Shown piece by piece: positions 8,038 through 17,443 of a stretch of 64,000 nucleotides of DNA (position 1 is the first letter of the stretch; the number at the start of each line of letters is the position of its first letter). The DNA is from DASZFV01 sp035549075. Lineage in GTDB: Bacteria; Myxococcota_A; Polyangia; Fen-1088. Position numbers and translations under genes: made by a program. The stretch is from the NCBI GenBank assembly GCA_035549075.1, contig DASZRT010000143.1, positions 1-64,000 of the forward strand. Reading direction: 5' to 3'. Below the pieces are notes generated by a model, which saw nothing but the letters and a program-made list of their open reading frames with translations, was not told the origin of the DNA and searched no databases.

Positions 8038-9422
8038 CGCGCACCTCCCGCGGCGTTCGTCGTCGTTGGCACGAGCTGTCCTCCGATGGCGCGCTCGAGG
8101 TCGGCGCGCGCCGTCCAGTAGTCGCGGAGCGCGGCGATGTGCTGCGCGTGCGCCATGACCTGCGCGCTCTTGGTCTCGATCAGCTGATAGAGGCCGAGCA
8201 ACATGCCGTTGTAGAAGAGCTGCGCCTCGTCGAGGGCCTCATCGCGCATCGGGAGGATCGTCGCTTGGTAGCGCTCGACGATGGCGCGTGCCGCGAGGAG
8301 CTCGGCGCGCGCGAGCCTCACCTCGGAGCGGGCCTCGAGCGCGGCGGCGTCGGCGTGGTGGCGGGCTTGGCGCTCGCGCGCCTCGAGCCGCGCGACGGTC
8401 GCCTGACGTTGATCGAAGATCGGCAGCTCGATGACGAGGCTCGGGCCGAAGACGCGCGGGCCGTCGGCGTCTTGGTGCGCGTCGACGCCGACGTCGAGGC
8501 GGCCCACGAGGCGCGTGTCGCGCGCGAGGTCGACGGCGCGCGCGAGCAGCTTCTGCTCCTTCCGCGCGGCGTCGACGTCCAAGCGTTGCGCGACGGCGCG
8601 CGCCTCGAGCGCGTCGAGCGGCGGCTCGGCCGCGGGCGGCGCCTGCAGCGCCTCGGCGAGCTTCCAGTCGGCGCGGGGGCCCCACAGGCCGAGCAGGCGA
8701 TTGAGCGCCTCACGGTGACGCAAGAGCTCGAGCTCGTCGCGCGTCAGGTCGAGCGCCGACTCCTCGAAGCTCGCGAGCTGGTTGGCGTGCTTGAGCGCAT
8801 CGACGTTGCCGGCGGCGAACTGCGCGCGCGACAGCGCGGCCGCGCCTTCGTCGGCGGTGACGACGGTGCGCTGGTAATCGGCGAGCGCCGCGGCCGCCTG
8901 CACGGCGGCGTACTCCTTCTCGACGGCGGCGACGGTGTCGAGCGCCTCCTGCGCGACGCGCAGCACGTCGACCGTGAACTGCTCGCGCGCGATCTGCTTG
9001 CGCAGCGGCAGCACGAAGACGTCGAGGAAGTCCTGCACGAGCGAGAACTGGATCTCCTTGCCGTCGCCGCGCACGGGGAACGCGACGTGCGCGCCCAGCG
9101 CCGGGTTGCGCAGCAGGCCCGCCTGGACCATGTCCGCTTGCGAGACGCCGAGCGATTCGTAGGTCGCCTGCAGCCGCGGGTTCGCGACCAGCGCGATCTC
9201 GACGGCGGCGCCGCGTGAGAGGCCGTGCGCGAGCAGCTCGTCCACCCAGCGATCGACCTGGTCGTCTTCGGGCGAGCCCGACGCCCAACGCGTCGGGTGC
9301 CCGGCGCGCTCGCGCACGAGGCGATCGACGTCGTCATGCCCGCGCTCTTTCGACACGCTCGCGCACCCCGCGAGCGTCAACAGCGCGAGCGCGCTGGCCT
9401 GAATGGATGGGTACGGACGCAT
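8034..9422 (-). CDS. TolC/CusC-type outer-membrane efflux lipoprotein
   Basis: A 462-residue outer-membrane channel protein for tripartite efflux. A lipobox ends at Cys20 (LALLTLAGC). The body shows the two repeated helical-barrel halves of the OEP family, for example EIALVANPRLQATYESLGVSQADMVQAGLLRNP near 75-107, LREQ/DLxRDELELLRHREALNRLLG in the middle and a second LDALEARAVAQRLDVDAARKEQKLLARAV repeat. The gene is coupled to the multicopper oxidase (4-bp overlap), suggesting copper or other metal export. The partner inner-membrane pump must be encoded elsewhere. A GGAGAG ribosome site precedes the ATG. Confidence 0.9.
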   Translation of the reverse strand: MRPYPSIQASALALLTLAGCASVSKERGHDDVDRLVRERAGHPTRWASGSPEDDQVDRWVDELLAHGLSRGAAVEIALVANPRLQATYESLGVSQADMVQAGLLRNPALGAHVAFPVRGDGKEIQFSLVQDFLDVFVLPLRKQIAREQFTVDVLRVAQEALDTVAAVEKEYAAVQAAAALADYQRTVVTADEGAAALSRAQFAAGNVDALKHANQLASFEESALDLTRDELELLRHREALNRLLGLWGPRADWKLAEALQAPPAAEPPLDALEARAVAQRLDVDAARKEQKLLARAVDLARDTRLVGRLDVGVDAHQDADGPRVFGPSLVIELPIFDQRQATVARLEARERQARHHADAAALEARSEVRLARAELLAARAIVERYQATILPMRDEALDEAQLFYNGMLLGLYQLIETKSAQVMAHAQHIAALRDYWTARADLERAIGGQLVPTTTNAAGGAR

Positions 9423-9486
9423 GGCTCTCTCCTCAATCTCGAAGCAATGATCGAACGGCTGAACGGACCGGCGGTGACGCCGGCGC

Positions 9487-9870
9487 TCAGATCAGCAGCG
9501 ACCGCTTGAGGAGAGGCAGCGGAGGCTTCGAGACGCGCAACGGCGCGCGCGGTTCGAGCGCGCGCGCCGCTGGCGGCGGCGAAATGACGACCGGCGGGAG
9601 ATCGATCGCGACGGGTGCGACCGCGTCGTCGACGACGGCCACGACGTCGGCCGCCGGCGTCGCCGTCGCGACGACGACGCGCTCGCAGCAGCCCGGCTCG
9701 CCGACCGAGCTCTGCGCGGGCGGATCCGAATCGGCCGCCGGGCAGCATGTGTCGACCGACACCATGCCGCTCATGCGGCACCGCTGGCCGATGAACCCGA
9801 AGGCGGCGACGGCCATGACCAACACGGGCGCGAGGAGCGCCGTGGCCACGGTTCGTTGCCGCCAGGTCAT
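9487..9870 (-). CDS. Cys-rich membrane-anchored protein of the copper cluster
   Basis: A 127-residue protein: an N-terminal hydrophobic anchor (about 8-28, TVATALLAPVLVMAVAAFGF), then a short cysteine cluster (RCRMSGM, DTCCP, PGCCE; six Cys within about 35 residues), then a Pro/Ala/Val-rich periplasmic tail. The start MTWRQRTVATALL at 9870 is preferred because the longer frame upstream overlaps the receiver gene. It is co-directional with and 64 bp upstream of the TolC/multicopper-oxidase pair. The paired cysteines and Met could bind copper; this is inferred from composition and context. Family not recognised. Confidence 0.7.
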   Translation of the reverse strand: MTWRQRTVATALLAPVLVMAVAAFGFIGQRCRMSGMVSVDTCCPAADSDPPAQSSVGEPGCCERVVVATATPAADVVAVVDDAVAPVAIDLPPVVISPPPAARALEPRAPLRVSKPPLPLLKRSLLI

Positions 9871-9911
9871 GCCCCCAGCGTGAAGCCGAATCGCGCGGCC
9901 GTCAACCGACG

Positions 9912-10301
9912 CTAGTTCGCGCCGTGCGGGCAGTGGGCCTCGACGAGCGCGACGAGGTCGTCCATGACGAGCGGCTTGTGGACGACGACGGTCGCTTCGA
10001 CGCCGGCCGCGCGTCCCGCGCCCGCGGCCGTCATGACGACGACGGGGATCGCGGCGAGCGCGGCGTCCTTGAGCATCTCGCGGCGCAACGTCCACCCGTC
10101 CATGACAGGCATCATGAGATCGAGCAGCACCATGCACGGGCGCGCGCCGCTGCGCAGGTGGCGGAGCGCCGCCTCTCCGTGCTCGGCGCTCACGACCTCG
10201 TAGCCCTCGAGCCGCAACGCCTCGGCGAGCGTGTCGCGGAGATCGCGGTCGTCCTCGACGACGAGGATGTGTTCGTTGGGGTCGACCTCCGCGGGCGTCA
10301 T
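9912..10301 (-). CDS. Response regulator receiver paired with the adjacent histidine kinase
   Basis: A 129-residue stand-alone receiver: acidic pocket VVEDD at 14-18, phospho-Asp61 in MVLLDLMMPVMDG, Thr in VVMTAAG and Lys in VVHKPLVM. There is no output domain, so signalling probably goes through a phosphorelay or protein contact. The ATG at 10301 lies 8 bp after the kinase stop, which makes a kinase-receiver operon. A longer reading in the same frame goes back into the kinase gene and was rejected as antisense-like noise. Confidence 0.9.
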   Translation of the reverse strand: MTPAEVDPNEHILVVEDDRDLRDTLAEALRLEGYEVVSAEHGEAALRHLRSGARPCMVLLDLMMPVMDGWTLRREMLKDAALAAIPVVVMTAAGAGRAAGVEATVVVHKPLVMDDLVALVEAHCPHGAN

Positions 10302-10309
10302 GTACAACT

Positions 10310-12427
10310 CTATCTCATTGGTAGCACGACGCTGAAAGTCGCGCCTGTTCCTGGGCGGCTGTCGAGGGTGATGGCGCCGCCGTGCGCCGCCACGATGCGG
10401 CGTACGAGCCACAACCCGAGGCCCATGCCGGGAAGGTCCTCGGAAGGTGACGCTCGCTCGAACTGGTCGAAGATGCGCTCTTGGTGCTCGAGCGGGATGC
10501 CCGGCCCCTCGTCGCGCACGGTGAGCCGCGCGTGCCCGCCGCCGCCGCTGACCGACACGGTGACGGCGGCGCCCGGCGCGTACTTGATGGCGTTGCCCAC
10601 GAGGTTCGTGATGACTTGGTCGAGGCGCCCACGGTCCCAGTAGCCCGTCGTCTCGCCGCTCGTCTTGAGCTCGATGCGGCTGCCGCGCTCGGCGGCCGCG
10701 TCCTCGTAGCGAGAGACGACGTCGCGCGCGACCTCGACGAGATCGAGCGTCTCGCGCTCGAGGCGCAGGTCGCGCGTCGACAGGCGGCTCACGTCGAGCA
10801 GGCGATCGATGAGCCGCGCGAGCTGGCGCGTCTGGCGGTCGGCCTTGACCATGCGGTCTTTGAGCGCGTCTTCGCCGAGCGAGAGGAGACGCCCCTGCCC
10901 CGCCGCGCGCACGAGCGACGTCGTCATGACCGACAGCGCCGACAGCGGCGTGCGCAGCTCGTGCGAGGCGATCGCGAGGAAGTTGTCGCGCGTCTGCACG
11001 GCGAGCCGGGCCTCGGTGTAGGCGCGCGCGTTCTCGACGGCGAGCGACGCGCGCCGCGCGACCTCGCTCGCGAGCACGAGATCCTGCGCGCCGAAGCGAC
11101 GGCCCGACTCGGCCGTCACGAACGTCAGCACGCCGATCGTCTCGTTGCCCACCCTCAGCGGCACCACCATCACCGACCGAAGGCCGAGCTCGAGGGCCAT
11201 GCGCCGCTGTTCGAGATCGGGCGTGCCCGCCTCGATCATGGCGGTCGTGATCTCGCTGATGAGCTCGGGCGTGCCCGAGCGCGCCACGCGGCCCGCCAGC
11301 GACTCGGGGCGTGGCGGCCAGCGTCGGCGCCATTCGCGCGCCAGCTCGAGCTTGCCCGGATCGACGTGCGCCACGGCGAGCGGCTCGAGGTGGCCGTCGG
11401 GCTCGACGACATCGACGCCGCACCAATCGGCGATGCGCGGCACGGCGAGCTCGACCACCTTCTTCAAGGTCACCTCGTAGTCGAGCGACGCGCCCAGCGT
11501 GGCGCTCACGTCGGCGAGGAACTGCCACGCCGCCTCGCTGCGCCGTTGCTCGGTCAGCTCGCGGAACACGTTCACGGCGATCTCGACGCGGCCCTCGGCG
11601 TCGAACACGGGCGCGCCCGACACGAAGGACCAACGCTCTTCGCCCGTGCGGCGATCCTTGAAGCGCACGGTCGCCGTCGTCGCCTCGCCGCGCAAGGCGC
11701 GGCGCCCCGGCAGCTCTTCGAACGGAAACGACGTCCCGTCCTCGCGCAGCATCTCGAACCGGCGCGGCATCTCGTCGATCGGCGCCGCGAGCATGGCGGC
11801 CACCGAGTCGAAGCCCGACAGGCGCGCCGCGGCCTCGTTGGCGAAGACGAGCCTGCCGTCGGGCCGCTGCGCCGTCACGCCCTCGGCGACGCTACGTAAG
11901 ATGAGGTCGAGCTGGTCGCGCGACCGCCGCACCTCGCGTTCGTCGAGCTCGGCCTGCTGGCGGCTCGCGCGCTCGGCGGCGGCGACGCGCGCCTCTTCCT
12001 CGGCGCGGCGGCGCTCGGTGAGATCGCGCGTGATCTTGGCGTAGCCGCGCACGGCGCCGCTCTCGTCGCGCAGCGCCGTCATGACCACCGACGCCCAAAA
12101 GCGCGTGCCGTCCTTGCGTCGGCGCCAACCCTCCTCGTGGTAGCGGCCGTGGGCGCGCGCGCTCGCGAGGATGTGCGCGGGTTTGCCGGCCGCGCGATCC
12201 TCATCCGTGAAGAACAGCGCGTAAGGCTGGCCGATGATCTCGATGGGGGTGTAGCCCTTGATCCTCTGCGCGCCCGCGTTCCACGAGGCGATGTTGCCGT
12301 TGCGGTCGAGCACGAAGATGGCGTAGTCGACGACCTGCTCGATGAGGAGATCGAGCAGGTCCGGCACCTCGTTGGGCGCCAGCCGCTCCACGGCCACCGT
12401 CGTCTCCCGCTTCTCCGTCGCGCTCAT
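10310..12427 (-). CDS. PAS-PAS-GAF sensor histidine kinase
   Basis: A 705-residue cytoplasmic kinase with no membrane segment. Domains in order: PAS (about 30-140, ASWNAGAQRIKGYTPIEIIG, ending ITRDLTERRRAEEE), a coiled-coil linker, a second PAS (about 168-295), GAF (about 300-470), HisKA with phospho-His489 in ASHELRTPLS, and HATPase (N box NLVGNAIKYAP, G1 DEGPGIP, G2 GMGLGLWLV). All ATP-binding boxes are intact. The PAS and GAF domains imply sensing of a redox state or small ligand; no cofactor residue is obvious. It precedes the receiver at 9912 by 8 bp and is presumably its phosphodonor. Confidence 0.93.
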   Translation of the reverse strand: MSATEKRETTVAVERLAPNEVPDLLDLLIEQVVDYAIFVLDRNGNIASWNAGAQRIKGYTPIEIIGQPYALFFTDEDRAAGKPAHILASARAHGRYHEEGWRRRKDGTRFWASVVMTALRDESGAVRGYAKITRDLTERRRAEEEARVAAAERASRQQAELDEREVRRSRDQLDLILRSVAEGVTAQRPDGRLVFANEAAARLSGFDSVAAMLAAPIDEMPRRFEMLREDGTSFPFEELPGRRALRGEATTATVRFKDRRTGEERWSFVSGAPVFDAEGRVEIAVNVFRELTEQRRSEAAWQFLADVSATLGASLDYEVTLKKVVELAVPRIADWCGVDVVEPDGHLEPLAVAHVDPGKLELAREWRRRWPPRPESLAGRVARSGTPELISEITTAMIEAGTPDLEQRRMALELGLRSVMVVPLRVGNETIGVLTFVTAESGRRFGAQDLVLASEVARRASLAVENARAYTEARLAVQTRDNFLAIASHELRTPLSALSVMTTSLVRAAGQGRLLSLGEDALKDRMVKADRQTRQLARLIDRLLDVSRLSTRDLRLERETLDLVEVARDVVSRYEDAAAERGSRIELKTSGETTGYWDRGRLDQVITNLVGNAIKYAPGAAVTVSVSGGGGHARLTVRDEGPGIPLEHQERIFDQFERASPSEDLPGMGLGLWLVRRIVAAHGGAITLDSRPGTGATFSVVLPMR

Positions 12428-12491
12428 GCAGGCCGTGGCATAGCTTACACGGCCCGCGCAGGCGCGGCGGAGATACTCGGCCGTGGCGAGG

Positions 12492-15400
12492 CTAGTCGGA
12501 CTTCATGCGCAGGTTCGTCATGAGGATCGTGCCGCTCGACGACTGGTCGAACACGAACTGCACGCCGCGGATCGACGACAGCGTCGCGCCGCCGAACGCC
12601 GAAAGCGGGATCTTCACGGCGCCCAGGGGGAACGGCCGCGTGAAGTCGCTGCTGTTTTGCATGCCCGACGGTCCCGCGTTCGACGTCGTCGTGTAATTGG
12701 CGATCTGCACGGCGTTCGAGGTCGTGCCGCTGCCGTTGACGAGCTTGACGCTGAAGTTCGTGGGCGCGGAGGCCGTGTTCGTGGGGTCACGATCGAGCCG
12801 CAGCTCGAAGTAGGTGTCGAAGCTGAAGTCGTAGCCGCCGCCCGGCCCCGACCAGTTGACCTGGAACTTGTTGCCGCTCGACGCCGACGTCCAGGTGATG
12901 TACGCGCCCGTGTTGCCACCTTCGTGCGCGCCGATGACGTCGGTGATGCTCTCCGACGCGTCCTGCACGACCGTGACGGCGCCCGAGGCCGTCGTGTCGA
13001 ACCCGAAGCTGCTCTGGCCGAAGGGCAGGTGGAAGTCCTCGAGCTGGAGGCGGCTGCCCTCGCCCATCTGGTGCGCCCGCTCGACGGGGATCGCGGGCGG
13101 CGGCGTCGTCACGGGGTCGAAGATCGAGAGGTTCGCCTGGTTCGCCGACGTGCCGACCCAGCCCTGCATGAAGTGCGTGATCGTGTAGACGGCCGTCTGC
13201 CTTTGCCGCGCCGAGCCCGTGATGCCCGAGCCCGCGCCGCCCTGCTCGTAGATCGGCGTCGGTTTGCAGTCGGCGGCGTTGACGTCCGTCGTCTGCCACT
13301 CGCTGTTGTAGAAGTTGTGGTTCGCGCCCCACACGGCGTACTCGCCGACGAACGTCACCGAGTTCTGGATCATGCGGTCGAACACGTCCCAGCCGCTGCG
13401 GTAGGGCGTGTCCTCGCCCGAGTAGCGCGCGTTCGAGTCGCAGGTGCCCATGAGCAGCGCCCAGGGCGTGTTGCCGTCGTCGTAGTCGATCTGGCGCGTG
13501 TAGTAGACCTGGTCCGTCGAGCCGATCTCGAACACGCCGGCGATGTAGAGGTCGGGGATCGCCGACTGCCACGCCGGATCGTCGGCGAAGAAGCGCCGCG
13601 CGGCGCGCACGCCTTCGCCGCCGCGCGAGTGGCCCACGAGCCCGACGTTGTGCATGTCGAGGTGACCGACGAGGTTCGGCAAACCCGACGGCGTCGCGCG
13701 CGCGCCCGAGTTCCACTGGCTCATGTGCTGCAGCGTCTTGAGCACGAGGCGGCCGCGGTTGTCGATGAGCTGGCCCAGGCCGAACTGGCCGGCGCCGTCG
13801 TCGCGGTTGGCGATGCCCTTGTTGGCGTCGATCGAGAAGACGATGTAGCCCTTCTGCGCCAGCTCGTGCGCGACGTAGGCGAAGCCCTTGTCGCTGCGCA
13901 CCTCGCTGTAGCCCGACGGGCAGGTGCCGCCCGGATCGACGGTCGAGCCTGAATACTGGCTGTTGTCGTCGATGTGCGGGTTCGAGCCGTGGCCGCAGCT
14001 CGCGTGGTTGCCGTGCAGGAAGACGACGACCGGGTATTTCCCCGAGCCGATCGTCGGGTAGTACATCGTGCCCTTGAGCTCGGTCCAGCGCGTCGACGCG
14101 TTCGGATCGTCGGAGGGGTTCACCTCGGGCAGATCGCTCGGGCCCCACGTCGCGTGCGTGCCGTCGAAGTAGTCGCTCGCGAAGCTCGAGGTGAACGCGG
14201 GCGTGACCTTCTCGGCCGACGCGAGGTACGTCGGGCTGCTGGTCTTCGTGATGCCCCCCGCGGCGATGATCGTGCCTGACGACGGCGTGGGCGTCGCCGT
14301 GTGGAAGGCGCGCGCCGTGAGCAACGACGGCTCCTCCATCCAGGTCTCGAAGGCCGACTTGAAGCGCTCGGCACCCTTGATGGCGAGCGCGCTCGAGCCG
14401 GGTCCGATGCCGCCCGACACGATGATGCTGTCGTCCCAGTTGAGCGTCGCCGCGTGGCCCGTGCGCGCGCTGATCATGTCGGCCGTCGGCTTCCAGAGGT
14501 TGGTCGTCGGGTTGTAGAGGTCGCACGTCGCGTAGACCGTCGTGCTGTTGTAGGGGCCGCCGCCCGCGACGAGCACGTAGCCGTTGCTCATGATCGTCGC
14601 CGTGTGGCCGACGCGCGCCGCGCTCAGCGTGCCGCGCGCCGTCCACGCGTTGGCGGCGAGGTTGTACGAGTAAACGGTGTCGAGCGTCGTCGTGCCGTCG
14701 CGGCCGCCGATGATCATGACGTCACCGCTCTGCATGCGGACGCTCTGGTGCGAGGCGCGGCGCGCCGACGTCGGGCTGTTGGCCTGGAACCAGGTGTTGG
14801 CGTTGGCGCCCGTCGGCCGGTACACCTCGACGGCCGTGATCGTCGTCGAGCCCGAGAGGCCGCCCGTGACGACGACCTCGCCCGTCGTGAGCACGGTGGC
14901 GGCGTGGCGCCCGCGCGCCGTCGTCAGCTGCGCCTTGTTCGTCCAGTGGCCCGTCGACGGCGTGTAGATCGCGCTCGTGTTGGTGACGTTCGTGCCGTCG
15001 CGGTAGCCGCCCGCGACGAAGACGGTGCCGTCGTTGAGGACGACGGCCGTGTGGTAGGCGCGGCCCGTGCCCGTCGTCGGCACGCTGTCGGTCGCGGCCC
15101 ACGTCCCCGACGTCTGGTTGTAGAGCTCGGCCGTCGCGATGGGCGTGCCGGCCGTGCCGATGCCGCCGACGACGAGGATCTTCGCCGTCGACGGGATGTA
15201 CGTCGCCGTGTGGTAGGCGCGCGCCGACGCCATGCTGCCCGTCGTCGACCACGACGGATCGAGCAGCGCCGGGTAGCGCACGGCCGAGCCGTCCCACGCG
15301 ATGACGACGGTGCAGCGACGCGCGCCCGGCGCCGTCACGGGGCGATCCCACGGCGCGGCGGGGTTCGTGTCGGCGGCGCAGCCCTCGACGGCGAGCGTCG

Positions 15401-16124
15401 CGTCGGTGCGCGCGCGCGCGGCGTCGATGAGGAACGGCGGCGCGACGCGCAGGCGCGGCGTGCCGCTCGCGTCGAGCGCCTCGAGCGACCCGCCCACGAG
15501 GCGCAGGCCGGCGACGTCCTCGGACAGCTCGACGTCGTAGCGAACCTCGGACGCCGCGGGCGCCTTCTCGAAGTAGACGTAGTCCTCGACGCCGTCGCCC
15601 GACGCGCGCGAGAGCAACGTCGCCGCGGGGAGCACGCCACGGTAGGTGGCGTAGCCGTCGGCGGTCTCGGCGTCGCGCGCCGCGGCCGCCGCGAGGCGGA
15701 ACGAGAGCGACATCTGCGCGCGGCCGTCCTGGTCGAGCGCGCGCACGCTCGCGGCGTCGCCCGAGCTCGCCGGCAACGCCGCGTCGGCGTGACGCGCGAC
15801 CGACGCCGCGAGGCGTGGGCGCAGGCGCCCGCCCGCGACGTCGAACGCCGTCGCATCGGACGGCGGCAGCAGCGCCGGCTGAAAACGCGCGGCCGCGATC
15901 GCCGAGCCGACGTCGGGCTCGATCGGCGACGCCGCGGGCTCGAAGCGCGCGCGCAGATCCTGCAGCAGCGCGTGCGCGTCAGCGGTGGGCGCAGCCGCCG
16001 ATGGCGCGGTTTCGTCAGCGCGCGCGGGCGAAGGCGCGTCGTTGGGCGCGCAGCCAACAGCGCCGAGCACGAACGAACAAAACAACAGTCCCGGTTTCCC
16101 CCACGAGAAACGATCGGCGCGCAT
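12492..16124 (-). CDS. Kelch-repeat / alpha-beta hydrolase / jelly-roll lipoprotein
   Basis: A 1210-residue surface lipoprotein (lipobox LGAVGC, Cys25). An N-terminal beta-rich region is followed by a kelch propeller at about 290-650 with repeated units of the type ARAYHTATY...VVVGG and RVGHTATIM..GYVLVAGGG. Next is an alpha/beta hydrolase at about 690-1000 with YPVVVFLHGNHASCG as oxyanion strand and nucleophile elbow GLVGHSRGGEG (about 826-836), resembling dienelactone or polyester hydrolases. The last 180 residues are a jelly-roll (FELRLDRD..., ending LMTNLRMKSD) like the one in the smaller lipoproteins of this window. A GGAGG site precedes the ATG. Substrate unknown; an ester-bearing polymer is a reasonable guess. 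Confidence 0.88.
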   Translation of the reverse strand: MRADRFSWGKPGLLFCSFVLGAVGCAPNDAPSPARADETAPSAAAPTADAHALLQDLRARFEPAASPIEPDVGSAIAAARFQPALLPPSDATAFDVAGGRLRPRLAASVARHADAALPASSGDAASVRALDQDGRAQMSLSFRLAAAAARDAETADGYATYRGVLPAATLLSRASGDGVEDYVYFEKAPAASEVRYDVELSEDVAGLRLVGGSLEALDASGTPRLRVAPPFLIDAARARTDATLAVEGCAADTNPAAPWDRPVTAPGARRCTVVIAWDGSAVRYPALLDPSWSTTGSMASARAYHTATYIPSTAKILVVGGIGTAGTPIATAELYNQTSGTWAATDSVPTTGTGRAYHTAVVLNDGTVFVAGGYRDGTNVTNTSAIYTPSTGHWTNKAQLTTARGRHAATVLTTGEVVVTGGLSGSTTITAVEVYRPTGANANTWFQANSPTSARRASHQSVRMQSGDVMIIGGRDGTTTLDTVYSYNLAANAWTARGTLSAARVGHTATIMSNGYVLVAGGGPYNSTTVYATCDLYNPTTNLWKPTADMISARTGHAATLNWDDSIIVSGGIGPGSSALAIKGAERFKSAFETWMEEPSLLTARAFHTATPTPSSGTIIAAGGITKTSSPTYLASAEKVTPAFTSSFASDYFDGTHATWGPSDLPEVNPSDDPNASTRWTELKGTMYYPTIGSGKYPVVVFLHGNHASCGHGSNPHIDDNSQYSGSTVDPGGTCPSGYSEVRSDKGFAYVAHELAQKGYIVFSIDANKGIANRDDGAGQFGLGQLIDNRGRLVLKTLQHMSQWNSGARATPSGLPNLVGHLDMHNVGLVGHSRGGEGVRAARRFFADDPAWQSAIPDLYIAGVFEIGSTDQVYYTRQIDYDDGNTPWALLMGTCDSNARYSGEDTPYRSGWDVFDRMIQNSVTFVGEYAVWGANHNFYNSEWQTTDVNAADCKPTPIYEQGGAGSGITGSARQRQTAVYTITHFMQGWVGTSANQANLSIFDPVTTPPPAIPVERAHQMGEGSRLQLEDFHLPFGQSSFGFDTTASGAVTVVQDASESITDVIGAHEGGNTGAYITWTSASSGNKFQVNWSGPGGGYDFSFDTYFELRLDRDPTNTASAPTNFSVKLVNGSGTTSNAVQIANYTTTSNAGPSGMQNSSDFTRPFPLGAVKIPLSAFGGATLSSIRGVQFVFDQSSSGTILMTNLRMKSD

Positions 16125-16283
16125 GCGAATCCTCCGTCAGCGAATGGCGAGCAGGGCACGCCGTGGCCCCGGCGCCCGCGCATAGTGGGATTCGGATCTC
16201 GCGCGCGCAATCACGATCGCGCGCCGTGCGACACGCTGACGCAGCCGAAAAAGCGACGCGTTCTCGGAAATACCGGACGCGCG

Positions 16284-16988
16284 TCAGAGGCCGAGCAGGC
16301 GACAACGACCGCCGTTGCAGGTCGCGCCGATCAAGCAGAACGAGCCGCAGCCGCCGCAATTGGCCGGATCGTTCATCGTGTTGACGCAGCTGAGGCCGCA
16401 CAACGTTTGGCCAGCTTTGCATCCCGTCGCGCCGCCCGCGCCGCCCGTCCCCGGCGCTCCGCCGATGCCCGTCGCGCCGCCCGTGCTGCCCGCGTCGTGC
16501 GGCGAACCGGTGGTGCCGCCCGTGCCGCGCGCGTCGCGGCCGGCGTCGACCGTCGCGGCGCCACCGCTGCCGCCCCCGCTCGACTCGGAGCGGGCGTCGG
16601 TGGCCGTCGTGGCATCTTTGTTCTCGTGGGCGTCCGTCGCGCTGCTCGCGTCGGTCGCAGCGCCGCCATCGTGACCGCCCGAGCTCGCGACGCCGCCGGA
16701 CCCACCAGAACCGCTCTGACCGCCGAAGCCACCGGCACCGCCGGTCGATGACGCGACGTCGGCGCCTGCGTCTGACGAATCACAGGCCGGGCCGCTGCAC
16801 ACGACGTAGACGCAGCCGCCGTCGTAGCACACCGTGGATCCGCGCGAAGGCGCGCCGTCGCGTCCGCTCGAGATCTCACCCGCCGCGCCCCCGGTCGCGG
16901 CCGAGCCGTCGCCCGACGACGACGACTGGGTGACCGCGCCACACGCTGCGAGCGCGGTCAACGCCACGACGACGAGCGCGCGGCTCAT
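16284..16988 (-). CDS. Gly/Ser-rich lipoprotein with a Cys-rich C-terminal module
   Basis: A 234-residue lipoprotein (lipobox LTALAAC, Cys16). A short segment with CYDGGCVYVVCSGPAC is followed by about 120 residues of Gly/Ser/Thr/Asp linker (TGGAGGFGGQSGSGGSGG and similar). The end is a compact Cys-rich module with the pattern CKAGQTLCG..CVNT..DPANCGGCGSFC, a short motif common in myxobacterial surface proteins. It is the last gene of a three-gene run: its ATG overlaps the stop of the peptidoglycan-binding gene by 4 bp (16985-16988). Function unknown; probably exposed on the cell surface. Confidence 0.8.
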   Translation of the reverse strand: MSRALVVVALTALAACGAVTQSSSSGDGSAATGGAAGEISSGRDGAPSRGSTVCYDGGCVYVVCSGPACDSSDAGADVASSTGGAGGFGGQSGSGGSGGVASSGGHDGGAATDASSATDAHENKDATTATDARSESSGGGSGGAATVDAGRDARGTGGTTGSPHDAGSTGGATGIGGAPGTGGAGGATGCKAGQTLCGLSCVNTMNDPANCGGCGSFCLIGATCNGGRCRLLGL

Positions 16989-17443
16989 GGCGCCGGCTCG
17001 CCTTCGCCGCGAAAGATCTTCCGCGGGTCGAGGCCCAGCTTCACCACCGTCGCCGAATCGGGATCGCCCGTCGCCGGCAAGTCGTGCGCCGTCTGGAACT
17101 TCGCGAGGGCCGCCTTCGTGATGGCGTCGAGCTCACCCGTCTGCTGCTCCTCCGGCAGCACGCCGTCGTTCGACAGCCGCTGCTGGATCATCTTGGTGGC
17201 GCCCGGCTTGAGGAGACCCGCGGGCGACGACGCGAGCGGCAGGCCCGTCTGCGTCTCGCTGTCGCGGTCGCGCGGCGGCGTCGCGCCCGGCGGCGGCTCG
17301 TGCGGCGGCGCCGCCGGCTTCGGCGCGGCGCTCGCGGCCGCCGGCTCGCTCGGAGGCGCGACGGAGCGCGTGTGCCCGCACGCCGCCAACGCCGCGAGAG
17401 CGAGCGGCATCGCGCCCGTCATGAGCTTCCTCGCGCTCGTCAT
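16985..17443 (-). CDS. Peptidoglycan-binding domain lipoprotein
   Basis: A 152-residue lipoprotein (lipobox ALAALAAC, Cys22), a Pro/Ala-rich spacer to about residue 70, then a PG_binding_1-type fold (VLPEEQQTGELDAITKAALAKFQTAHDLPATGDPDSATVVKLGL, about 95-137). The family attaches proteins to cell-wall peptidoglycan, so this would link the outer membrane to the wall. It overlaps the genes on both sides by ATGA tetranucleotides (17440-17443 and 16985-16988), so the three genes form a tightly coupled envelope operon. Confidence 0.85.
   Translation of the reverse strand: MTSARKLMTGAMPLALAALAACGHTRSVAPPSEPAAASAAPKPAAPPHEPPPGATPPRDRDSETQTGLPLASSPAGLLKPGATKMIQQRLSNDGVLPEEQQTGELDAITKAALAKFQTAHDLPATGDPDSATVVKLGLDPRKIFRGEGEPAP

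Noticed and set aside
9912..11633. A 573-codon reading of the receiver extending into the kinase gene
   Set aside because: The added part is a wrong-frame shadow of the kinase; the receiver starts at the ATG at 10301.
12483..13952. Long plus-strand frame antisense to the kelch/hydrolase gene
   Set aside because: Low-complexity Arg/Val/Ala composition with no motif; mirror of a clear gene.
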